A stretch of 5,291 nt of DNA, taken from the NCBI GenBank assembly GCA_900549895.1, contig URQG01000147.1, forward strand, positions 1 through 5,291, written 5' to 3'. The position numbers and the translations under genes were made by a program. Origin of the DNA: an uncultured Lachnobacterium sp. Lineage in GTDB: Bacteria; Bacillota; Clostridia; Lachnospirales; Lachnospiraceae. Positions 1 to 5,291 of this stretch are shown in pieces. Every line of letters begins with the position of its first letter. Positions within the stretch are counted from its first letter, which is position 1. The notes below the pieces were generated by a model. The model was not told where the DNA came from. It searched no databases and saw only the letters and a list, made by a program, of their open reading frames with translations.

Positions 1-50
1 GATCTACACGCGTAAGATCGTCGGCAGCGTCAGATGTGTATAAGAGACAG
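1..50 (+). other. Illumina Nextera i5-side adapter (not genomic)
   Basis: Bases 1-9 match the end of the P5 oligonucleotide, 10-17 (GCGTAAGA) match a Nextera XT i5 index that I recall as S517, 18-31 match the Read 1 linker, and 32-50 are the 19-bp Tn5 mosaic end AGATGTGTATAAGAGACAG. The order and spacing are exactly those of a library adapter, so this is untrimmed sequencing adapter. Natural sequence starts at about 51. Confidence 0.99.
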
Positions 51-100
51 AACAGGAGGAGGTTGATGCACTGGTTTTAGATATATCAAAGCTGGTGTAG
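51..100 (+). CDS. Possible C-terminal end of an upstream gene (partial)
   Basis: The frame starting at 53 reads QEEVDALVLDISKLV and stops at TAG (98-100), followed immediately in frame by TAA (101-103). The other two forward frames close within about 30 bases. The peptide has a normal protein composition and the tandem stops suit a gene end, but only 15 complete codons remain because the adapter truncates the 5' side. No family can be named from this. It could also be a chance open stretch. Confidence 0.35.
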
Positions 101-109
101 TAACAGATT

Positions 110-140
110 TATAGTTTTTCGTACATTTCGTATAGTTTTT
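110..140. repeat. Short AT-rich direct repeat upstream of the tRNA promoter
   Basis: TATAGTTTTT occurs at 110-119 and again at 131-140, a 21-base period. TTTCGTA also occurs twice, at 117-123 and 126-132. The stretch and the following TAAATTTAT lie directly upstream of the tRNA -35 box, where AT-rich UP elements are found in strong stable-RNA promoters. That role is inferred only. No hairpin followed by T residues is present here, so I do not call it a terminator for the upstream gene. Confidence 0.4.
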
Positions 141-151
141 TAAATTTATGC

Positions 152-180
152 TTGCATTATTCTAAACTTTTTGGTAGAAT
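152..180 (+). promoter_or_regulatory. SigA/sigma-70-type promoter of tRNA-Leu
   Basis: The -35 box is TTGCAT at 152-157 and the -10 box is TAGAAT at 175-180, separated by the optimal 17 bases. Transcription would start near 187, leaving a leader of about five bases before the mature tRNA at 192. The AT-rich DNA just upstream resembles an UP element. Most of the -35 box and all of the -10 box lie in opposite arms of a perfect inverted repeat, listed separately. Confidence 0.7.
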
Positions 181-185
181 AATGC
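154..185. repeat. Perfect 11-bp inverted repeat overlapping the tRNA promoter
   Basis: GCATTATTCTA at 154-164 is the exact reverse complement of TAGAATAATGC at 175-185, with a 10-base spacer (165-174). The arms contain the last four bases of the -35 box and the whole -10 box. No T-run follows on either strand, so it does not look like an intrinsic terminator. It could be an operator for a dimeric regulator or a chance palindrome; nothing in the window identifies a regulator. Confidence 0.6.
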
Positions 186-191
186 TTGTTC

Positions 192-275
192 GCAGGAGTG
201 GCGGAATTGGCAGACGCGCAGGCTTCAGGTGCCTGTGGTAGCAATATCGTGTGGGTTCAAGTCCCATCTCCTGCA
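192..275 (+). tRNA. tRNA-Leu, anticodon CAG
   Basis: This is a complete class II tRNA of 84 bases that decodes the leucine codon CUG. The acceptor arms GCAGGAG (192-198) and CTCCTGC (268-274) pair perfectly and the discriminator base is A275, as expected for tRNA-Leu. The anticodon stem CAGGC/GCCTG (219-223/231-235) encloses the loop TTCAGGT, with CAG at 226-228. The long variable arm pairs GGTA with TATC (237-240/245-248) around GCAA. The T arm (251-267) has the loop TTCAAGT. The 3' CCA is not encoded, so a CCA-adding enzyme is needed. It has its own promoter upstream and a terminator 12 bases downstream, so it looks like a single-gene unit. Confidence 0.98.
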
Positions 276-287
276 TTGACAAAATAG

Positions 288-317
288 AAGGTTCATCCAA
301 ACGGATGAACCTTTTTT
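288..317 (+). terminator. Intrinsic terminator after tRNA-Leu
   Basis: A perfect 11-bp stem, AAGGTTCATCC (288-298) with GGATGAACCTT (303-313), has the 4-base loop AAAC and runs into six T residues (312-317). This is a strong rho-independent terminator. It separates tRNA transcription from the ABC transporter genes that start 54 bases later. Confidence 0.95.
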
Positions 318-319
318 GC

Positions 320-349
320 TTTACCTGTTTGGAATGCGAGACTGATAAA
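320..349 (+). promoter_or_regulatory. Weak candidate promoter for the ABC transporter operon
   Basis: The strong terminator just upstream implies a new promoter before 372. The best fit I see is TTTACC (320-325) as -35 and GATAAA (344-349) as -10, spaced 18 bases, each matching four of six consensus positions. Transcription would then start at or just before the ribosome binding site (353-359), giving a very short leader. Read-through from upstream is the alternative. Confidence 0.3.
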
Positions 350-371
350 TTTAAAGGAGCAGGCAATTTCT

Positions 372-1043
372 ATGAATCATGCTTTAGAGGTTGAAAAGTT
401 ATACATAAGAAGAGGCAGCTTTTGGCTGAAAGACGTGAATCTGAAGCTCGAGGAGGGAAAGATCCATGCGATTGCAGGCAAAAGCGGTTCGGGTAAGTCG
501 ACGCTGATCCGTGCGATCGGAGGGGCGTTGCGCCCGGATGCGGGATGTATCCGTTACTTTGGAAACGAGATGTATGAAGAGGAGAAAGAGATACGCCGGA
601 AGATGTCGGTTGTATACGATTCGCCGAATTTTAATGTGGAGTGGAAGCCGGACCGGCTGGTGAAAGAATTGGCAAAGTTTGAGCCGTGGATGGATCAGCA
701 GAAATATGTGCAGCTGATGCAGGAGATGGAACTGAACCGGCAGATCAAGGTAAAACTTTATTCGGAGGGGCAGCAGAGAAAACTGATGCTGATTCTTGCA
801 CTGTGCAGGAATCCGGAACTCCTTGTGATGGATGAGGCAACAAGCGGTATGGATCGCGCATCGAGAGCCGCTATGTGGAAGCTGATCGCGGATTATAGGC
901 AGGAGAAACCGCTTAGTGTGCTTTTTACCACACATCACGAGGAAGAGATGTATGTGGCAGACCTCATCTGGTACATGGAGGACGGACGGCTGAGTGATGA
1001 AATCAAAGAAGTGTGTTTTGGTACAAAGGGAGCAGGCAAATGA
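372..1043 (+). CDS. ABC transporter ATP-binding protein (ABC-2-type, compact)
   Basis: This 223-residue cytoplasmic ATPase should power the membrane protein encoded next to it. Visible motifs are Walker A GKSGSGKST (residues 36-44, catalytic K42), a signature loop YSEGQ (130-134) in place of LSGGQ, Walker B LLVMDEA (150-156, D154 and E155), the D-loop SGMD (158-161) and the switch His H188 in TTHH. The Q-loop region reads VVYDSPNF (80-87) and has no clear Gln, a variation seen in ABC-2-type ATPases of the BcrA/YtrB kind. The protein is short because little follows the H-loop. The ATG is preceded by AAAGGAG (353-359) at 12 bases, slightly long but the best start. It overlaps the next gene by ATGA, so the two are translationally coupled. 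The substrate cannot be read from the sequence. No GntR-type regulator gene, common beside such transporters, is visible upstream. Confidence 0.93.
   Translation: MNHALEVEKLYIRRGSFWLKDVNLKLEEGKIHAIAGKSGSGKSTLIRAIGGALRPDAGCIRYFGNEMYEEEKEIRRKMSVVYDSPNFNVEWKPDRLVKELAKFEPWMDQQKYVQLMQEMELNRQIKVKLYSEGQQRKLMLILALCRNPELLVMDEATSGMDRASRAAMWKLIADYRQEKPLSVLFTTHHEEEMYVADLIWYMEDGRLSDEIKEVCFGTKGAGK
1025..1032 (+). promoter_or_regulatory. Ribosome binding site that fixes the membrane protein start
   Basis: AAAGGGAG lies 7 bases before the ATG at 1040, inside the last codons of the ABC ATPase gene. This favours 1040 over the in-frame GTG at 1013, which has no comparable site and would add nine residues (MFWYKGSRQ) made from the Shine-Dalgarno region itself. 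Confidence 0.85.
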
Positions 1044-2560
1044 AACAGTTTTACCGAATTACGAGAAACACAGAAAGTAAACCATCGAGACTGATCGCAT
1101 CGGTTGTATTGGCCTTTATCGTGATGCTGTTTGTGAATGGCTTTATTGGCGGGGGGGGGGGATTTCCGACTTTTATCGCATTTGCGGTGCTGTTTTTTTT
1201 GCTCCGCACACGGATCGGAGACGGAAATCAGATTACGCATCAGCTGACAATGACCAGCAAAAGAGAAATATCGTATCTTTTGATCACATATGCGGTAGGA
1301 TATTTTCTGTTTTGGGGGATCCTTCGTCTGGGCTATCTGATCTCACGTGTGACAGGATGGGGCAATATAAACGGTGACAGTGTGATGACCTATCTGAAGA
1401 ATCTGCTTGGCACATCGATGCTGGAGAAGTGGGCATACCTGCTTGCCGGTGTGTGGATGTTTGCGTTTGTTGTATCGTTGTTTCCTCTGGTGGTCATCAG
1501 GGAACGCGTCAAGTGGACTGCGTACGCTCTGGTGGATGGTGCGGTGTTTGCATTGTTGTGTTTTGGAAATGGCAAGATCTGCGATCTGTTTTCGGAGCGT
1601 AGCGCACACAAGCGCGCAGGCTGTCTGATTGACCATCTTCTGCTCTGTGGGATGAACGGAATGCGGGAATTGCTGTTCATTCTTTTGACCGTATTGTTTG
1701 CGCTTATCGTCATTGCATTCTCCTGGTGGTATGCGGGACTGTGCTATGGTCCGCGCAGAGGCAGGACGGATACCGGAAGTATTGAGGAAGCTGAGCAGCA
1801 GATTGCCAGAAACAAACAGACAGGAAAGCGAAAAAGGCAGAATATGCTTGTCGCAGGAAGCTGCGTGGCGGCGGTGGCTGTCGTTGCGGTGAGTATTTTG
1901 TTTATGCCGGAGAACTCCGTTGGTGGTTATCATAAAGTCGCGGAATTTCTGACGAATGATTCAACACTCGGACCGATGTTATATAAAAATGAACTATATG
2001 TGCCGGTCAACGAGGAAGTGGATCCTGACGAAAAAGGCGCAGCACAAGGATATCTTGCGGAACGTGATCAGGATTGCAGCACGCGTTTTTATCAGCTTGC
2101 AGTGGCGAATCTTTTGTATACGGACGGAACGGGAAAAAGCAATCGACTTCAGATGCAGGGAGCAAAAAGCGGCGTCTATGCTCCGATGGATGAAGTGGAA
2201 GAAAAGCAGGCCTGGAAGCAGGATGAGGTTTTTCTGCTTTGGGATGAGGACTGGGTATCGGAGTCTGCGTATTCGCATGAACCGACAGGATATACGGCGT
2301 GCAACAGAGATTTTATCGAAGGTCTTGAGATGCAGTTTGCGGATGCGCATTACATCGCATCGGATTTTGATGATTATGATGCCTATTTTACGATCAGTTC
2401 CTATCCGGACATGGACACTGCACTCGAAGATGGTATGGCTCCGGGAAACTGGGTTGGATGTATTCTGGTAAAAAACAATAAATTTTATTATGACAGTTAC
2501 GAGAATCAGATCACGGGAATCAGTTTACAGCAGCTTCTCGATATCCTCGGAGGTTCCTGA
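1040..2560 (+). CDS. ABC-2-like membrane protein with a large extracytoplasmic C-terminal domain
   Basis: This 506-residue protein is the likely permease partner of the upstream ATPase. I estimate seven membrane segments at about residues 18-36, 42-55, 79-101, 131-153, 159-181, 211-236 and 269-289. Positive charges fall in the N-terminus, in the loop after segment 2 (RTR, KR), in RERVK (154-158) and strongly in PRRGR...GKRKRQ (238-267). This predicts N-terminus inside and C-terminus outside. Residues 290-506 form an acidic, Tyr-rich soluble domain that I do not recognise. Six segments would make an ABC-2-type core, with the seventh anchoring the exported domain. The ATG at 1040 overlaps the ATPase stop (ATGA). 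An 11-G tract (1151-1161) encodes Gly38-Gly41 between segments 1 and 2. No Walker motifs or lipobox are present. The family assignment rests mainly on gene pairing and topology. Confidence 0.8.
   Translation: MKQFYRITRNTESKPSRLIASVVLAFIVMLFVNGFIGGGGGFPTFIAFAVLFFLLRTRIGDGNQITHQLTMTSKREISYLLITYAVGYFLFWGILRLGYLISRVTGWGNINGDSVMTYLKNLLGTSMLEKWAYLLAGVWMFAFVVSLFPLVVIRERVKWTAYALVDGAVFALLCFGNGKICDLFSERSAHKRAGCLIDHLLLCGMNGMRELLFILLTVLFALIVIAFSWWYAGLCYGPRRGRTDTGSIEEAEQQIARNKQTGKRKRQNMLVAGSCVAAVAVVAVSILFMPENSVGGYHKVAEFLTNDSTLGPMLYKNELYVPVNEEVDPDEKGAAQGYLAERDQDCSTRFYQLAVANLLYTDGTGKSNRLQMQGAKSGVYAPMDEVEEKQAWKQDEVFLLWDEDWVSESAYSHEPTGYTACNRDFIEGLEMQFADAHYIASDFDDYDAYFTISSYPDMDTALEDGMAPGNWVGCILVKNNKFYYDSYENQITGISLQQLLDILGGS
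1151..1161. repeat. 11-base G homopolymer inside the membrane protein gene
   Basis: Eleven consecutive G residues follow GGC and encode a glycine run (GGGGG, residues 37-41) in the loop between membrane segments 1 and 2. A T8 run follows at 1193-1200. The assembled length keeps the frame open. By reading the other frames, loss of one G gives a stop at 1245-1247 and gain of one G gives a stop at 1375-1377. The tract is therefore either slippage-prone or a place where the assembly could be wrong by a base. Confidence 0.9.
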
Positions 2561-2563
2561 AAT

Positions 2564-2623
2564 CGTGGATAAGTGGACAAATTTGCAAAAAAGTGTGGAT
2601 TTGTAGGACCAATTCGCAAAAAA
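2564..2623. repeat. Imperfect tandem repeat, 30-bp period, with DnaA-box-like 9-mers
   Basis: Copy 1 (2565-2592) and copy 2 (2595-2623) share GTGGAT, GT, GGAC, AATT and GCAAAAAA in the same order, about 23 of 29 aligned positions with a one-base gap. Each begins with a 9-mer like the reverse complement of the DnaA box TTATCCACA: CGTGGATAA at 2564-2572 (8 of 9) and TGTGGATTT at 2594-2602 (7 of 9). The pair lies between the transporter stop and the candidate dgt promoter. A regulatory role is inferred. Confidence 0.55.
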
Positions 2624-2641
2624 TAAAAAGGAAAATGCATA

Positions 2642-2672
2642 TTGACCTAGAATTATAAAAATGTAGGCTAAT
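2642..2672 (+). promoter_or_regulatory. Candidate promoter of the dgt-dnaG operon
   Basis: TTGACC (2642-2647) is a five-of-six match to a -35 box. The best -10 options are GCTAAT (2667-2672, spacing 19, four of six) or TAGGCT (2664-2669, spacing 16, three of six), so the -10 is weak and its position is uncertain. Surrounding DNA is very AT-rich. No intrinsic terminator is visible between the transporter genes and dgt, so some read-through from upstream is possible. Confidence 0.45.
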
Positions 2673-2711
2673 TTTATATTACGACAATTTCTGCAATATG
2701 AAGGGGCAAAC

Positions 2712-3725
2712 ATGACAATTCGAGAACAGATTGAGCAGATGGAAAATGAGATGCTGAGTCCTTATGCCTGTCACAGCGTGAATACGAAAGGCAGGGACAG
2801 CGAAGAGGCACAATGCGATATCCGGCCGGTTTTTCAGAGAGACCGTGATCGTATCTTACATAGTAAATCCTTCCGAAGACTGAAAAACAAGACACAGGTA
2901 TTCCTGACCCCGATGGGGGATCATTACCGAACGAGAATGTCCCACACATTGGAAGTGTCACAGAATGCGCGAACGATCGCGAAGGCACTTCGCATGAATG
3001 AGGACCTTGTGGAGGCAATCGCTTTGGGGCATGATCTGGGGCATACGCCTTTTGGCCATGCCGGTGAGTTTATTTTAGACCAGATTTACGAGGGCGGATT
3101 CAAGCACAATGAGCAGAGTGTCCGTATCGTGGAGAAGCTGGAGAAGGACGGCGCGGGACTGAACCTGACGTGGGAGGTACGTGACGGCATCTTAAATCAC
3201 CAGACAAAGACGATTCCGCATACGTTAGAGGGCAAGATCGTTCGTCTGTCAGATAAGATCGCATATGTCAATTCGGACATTGATGATGCGATCCGTGCAC
3301 AGATCTTAAGTGAGGATGATATTCCGATCGAGCTTCGTAAGGCACTCGGTTTTGATACGAGGACGCGTCTGGATCATCTGATCCATGATATTATCAGTAA
3401 CAGTATGGGCAAGGATGATATCATTATGTCGGATGAGACGGCAGAGGCTCTTCGGGATCTACGGCTTTTTATGTTTGACAATGTATATAAGAATCCGGTT
3501 GCCAAAGGCGAGGAAGTTAAGGCCAAGACGATGCTCGAGCAGATGTTCTATTTCTATATGGATCATATTGAGCAGCTGCCGGCAAAGTTTTTGGAGATGC
3601 TTGACGAGGGCGAGGATCGCGGACGGATCGTCTGTGATTATATTTCCGGAATGACGGATCAGTATGCAATCACGAAATTCAAGGAGAATTTTATGCCACA
3701 AGCCTGGAAGGTGGATGGATATTAA
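2712..3725 (+). CDS. dgt: Deoxyguanosinetriphosphate triphosphohydrolase-like HD-domain protein
   Basis: Enzymes of this family hydrolyse dGTP, and often other dNTPs, to the deoxynucleoside and triphosphate in the cytoplasm, which affects dNTP pools. The 337 residues show the family N-terminal block with RDRDRILHSKSFRRLKNKTQ (43-62), then GDHYRTRMSHTLEV (69-82). The HD metal ligands are H78, H107-D108 in ALGHDLGHTPFGH (104-116) and D181 in RLSDKIAY (178-185). Other matches are KHNEQS (131-136), NHQ (162-164) and the late SGMTDQYA block (312-319). Length fits the short dGTPase-like subfamily rather than the about 500-residue enterobacterial Dgt, so the in vivo substrate is less certain. The ATG has AAGGGG (2701-2706) five bases upstream. 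dnaG follows after 20 bases, so the two are very probably cotranscribed, a common arrangement in Clostridia. All catalytic residues are present. Confidence 0.95.
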   Translation: MTIREQIEQMENEMLSPYACHSVNTKGRDSEEAQCDIRPVFQRDRDRILHSKSFRRLKNKTQVFLTPMGDHYRTRMSHTLEVSQNARTIAKALRMNEDLVEAIALGHDLGHTPFGHAGEFILDQIYEGGFKHNEQSVRIVEKLEKDGAGLNLTWEVRDGILNHQTKTIPHTLEGKIVRLSDKIAYVNSDIDDAIRAQILSEDDIPIELRKALGFDTRTRLDHLIHDIISNSMGKDDIIMSDETAEALRDLRLFMFDNVYKNPVAKGEEVKAKTMLEQMFYFYMDHIEQLPAKFLEMLDEGEDRGRIVCDYISGMTDQYAITKFKENFMPQAWKVDGY

Positions 3726-3745
3726 TATAGAACTAAGGTGAAAGT

Positions 3746-5259
3746 ATGCCATATTATTCAGATGAACTGATTGAGGAGGTGCGCTCCCGCAACGACATCG
3801 TGGATGTTATCGGCGGCTACGTGCGTCTTCAGAAGAAGGGAAGTACGTATTTTGGCCTCTGCCCGTTTCACAATGAGAAGACCGGATCGTTTTCGGTATC
3901 TCCGGGCAAGCAGATGTATTATTGTTTCGGCTGCGGTGCGGGAGGTAATGTGTTTACATTCCTGATGCAGTATGAGAATTTTACGTTTGGTGAGGCGATG
4001 CAGCAGCTTGCGGATCGTGTGGGAATCGAACTTCCGCAGCAGGAGATGACTTCTGCACAGAAAAGAGAGGCAGACAAGCGTACAAAGCTTCTGGAAATCA
4101 ACAAAGAGGCTGCGATGTATTTCTATAAGCTGCTTCGCAGTCCGCGTGGTGCAAAAGCGTACCAGTATTTTAAGAAGAGAGAATTATCCGATGAGACGAT
4201 GGTCAGATTCGGGCTCGGATATTCCGACCAATACAGTGATGATCTCTATCGTTACTTAAGAAGTAAGGGATACGATGATCAGATATTAAAAGAGACCGGA
4301 CTTGTCACCATCGATGAGGTGAGGGGCGGACATGATAAGTTCTGGAACCGTGCGATGTTTCCAATCATGGATGTGCACAATCGTGTGATCGGTTTCGGAG
4401 GACGTGTTATGGGGGACGGAGAGCCGAAGTACTTAAATTCCCCGGAAACAAAGATTTTTGATAAAAGCCGTAATCTTTACGGCCTTAATATAGCAAGGAG
4501 CACGAGAAAGAATCAGCTCCTTTTATGTGAGGGATACATGGATGTGATCGCACTGCATCAGGCAGGTTTTGACAATGCGGTTGCATCGCTGGGCACGGCG
4601 CTCACGAGCGGACATGCAAATCTGCTTAAGCGATACACCAAGGAAGTGTATCTGACTTACGACAGCGATGGCGCGGGTGTGAAAGCAGCGCTGCGTGCAA
4701 TCCCGATTCTCAAGGAAGTGGGAATCGTAACAAAAGTCATTAATATGCGGCCTTACAAGGACCCGGATGAATTCATTAAGGCGCTCGGCGCCGAGGAGTA
4801 CCAGAAAAGGATTGATGAAGCGGAGAACAGTTTCCTGTTTGAAATCCGAATTATGGAAAGCCAGCATGATATGAACGATCCGGAGTCGAAGACGGCATTT
4901 TATAATGAGGTGGCCAAGAAACTTCTCGGTTTTACGGAGGAGTTGGAGCGCAACAATTACATTGAAGCTGTGGCCGATAAATACCAGATTGGTTTTGATA
5001 ATCTAAGAAAACTGGTTAACCAATTGGCGATGAAGGATGGTCTTGCAAGAGAGCATAAGCCGCTGAAGACGGGAATCCATGAGAACAAGAAGAAGGAAGA
5101 TGGAATGAAACAGTCGCAGAAGCTGCTTCTGACATGGCTCATCGAGGATCCACGTCTGTTTGGCAAGGTGCAGAACCTGATTACGGCAGACGATTTTACG
5201 GAAGATCTGTATCATCGTGTGGCGCAGGAACTCTTTGCGCAGTACGATCGGGATAAGAA
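3746..5259 (+). CDS. dnaG: DNA primase, 3' end missing
   Basis: DnaG makes the short RNA primers for lagging-strand synthesis at the replication fork, working with the replicative helicase. 504 complete genomic codons are present. The N-terminal zinc-binding domain has ligands C39, H42, C60 and C63 (CPFH...CFGC). The RNA polymerase core includes EPKYLNSPET. The TOPRIM metal site is visible as E262 in CEGYMD, D306 and D308 in YDSDGAG, and D339 and D341 in KDPDEF. From about residue 452 the helicase-binding region begins (KQSQKLLLTWLIEDPRLF). The family is usually near 600 residues, so about 90 are missing. The ATG at 3746 has AAGGTG (3735-3740) five bases upstream and lies 20 bases after the dgt stop. 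Beyond 5259 the frame continues into adapter, adding the false residues CLLYTSDAAD. The truncation is technical, not a mutation. Confidence 0.98.
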
Positions 5260-5291
5260 CTGTCTCTTATACACATCTGACGCTGCCGACG
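5260..5291 (-). other. Illumina Nextera i5-side adapter, reverse orientation (not genomic)
   Basis: Bases 5260-5278 (CTGTCTCTTATACACATCT) are the reverse complement of the Tn5 mosaic end, and 5279-5291 (GACGCTGCCGACG) continue into the Read 1 linker, one base short of its end. This is the same adapter as at the left end, facing the other way. Natural sequence ends at about 5259. Confidence 0.99.

Noticed and set aside
154..185. The 11-bp inverted repeat as an intrinsic terminator for an upstream gene
   Set aside because: The stem is AT-rich with a 10-base loop and no T-run follows on either strand. It overlaps a good promoter instead.
192..371. tRNA-Leu 3' end as an integration site for a mobile element carrying the ABC genes
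   Set aside because: No integrase gene and no second copy of the tRNA 3' end were seen downstream. The next genes are a housekeeping replication operon.
399..938. 179-codon open frame on the - strand inside the ABC ATPase gene
   Set aside because: It is antisense to a gene with clear Walker and signature motifs. Its translation is rich in His, Leu and Ile with no recognisable domain and it has no convincing ribosome binding site.
1013..1039. Upstream GTG start at 1013 for the membrane protein
   Set aside because: The ATG at 1040 has AAAGGGAG seven bases before it and makes the usual ATGA overlap with the upstream stop. The extension would translate the binding site itself.
1343..1933. 196-codon open frame on the - strand inside the membrane protein gene
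   Set aside because: It is a shadow of the coding strand, with atypical composition (many His, Gln, Arg, Thr) and overlap with a gene supported by operon coupling and membrane topology.
1956..2471. 171-codon + strand frame within the second half of the membrane protein gene
   Set aside because: It lies wholly inside another frame, is unusually rich in Arg, Met, Ile and Trp, and lacks a binding site. The main frame continues through to a normal stop at 2560.
2561..2711. A small gene, RNA or terminator in the transporter-dgt gap
   Set aside because: No open frame with a binding site, no G+C-rich hairpin followed by T residues, and no recognisable riboswitch core was found. Only the repeat and candidate promoter are supported.
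1..5291. Inverted 19-bp ends resembling a 5.2-kb Tn5-like transposon or composite element
   Set aside because: The 19-bp ends are the engineered Nextera mosaic end and are joined to Illumina linker and index sequence. No transposase or target duplication is present. They are library artefacts.

Overview
The window looks like a short assembly contig from a low-to-moderate GC Gram-positive bacterium of class Clostridia, most plausibly a gut Lachnospiraceae relative. This rests on the gene order (dGTPase gene, then dnaG), strong AAGG-type ribosome binding sites, AT-rich intergenic DNA and tRNA genes without an encoded CCA. The assignment is inference from gene content and style, not from a database match. 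Both ends are not genomic: bases 1-50 and 5260-5291 are Illumina Nextera adapter, so the natural DNA is about 51-5259.

Layout, all on the + strand. Bases 51-100 may hold the last codons of an upstream gene, ending in the double stop TAG TAA. Bases 101-191 are AT-rich and carry a good sigma-70/SigA-type promoter whose -35 and -10 boxes both touch a perfect 11-bp inverted repeat. A complete tRNA-Leu(CAG) follows at 192-275, then a textbook intrinsic terminator at 288-317. Next is a two-gene operon with a 4-base ATGA overlap: a compact ABC ATPase (372-1043) and a 506-residue membrane protein (1040-2560) with about seven predicted membrane segments and a large, unrecognised C-terminal domain predicted to lie outside the membrane. 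The membrane-protein gene contains an 11-G tract early in the frame.

The 151-base gap at 2561-2711 has no gene. It holds an imperfect 30-bp-period tandem repeat containing DnaA-box-like 9-mers and a likely promoter. It precedes a replication operon: dgt, an HD-domain dNTP triphosphohydrolase (2712-3725), and 20 bases later dnaG, the replicative primase (3746 to the end), which is cut off by the adapter about 90 residues before its expected C-terminus. In related bacteria the next gene is usually the primary sigma factor; it is not in this window.

Functionally, the right half concerns replication (dNTP pool control and primer synthesis). The left half is a tRNA plus an ABC-2-like transporter of unknown substrate. 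I see no clear undescribed defence or mobile system. The least explained parts are the transporter with its exported domain and the repeat upstream of dgt.
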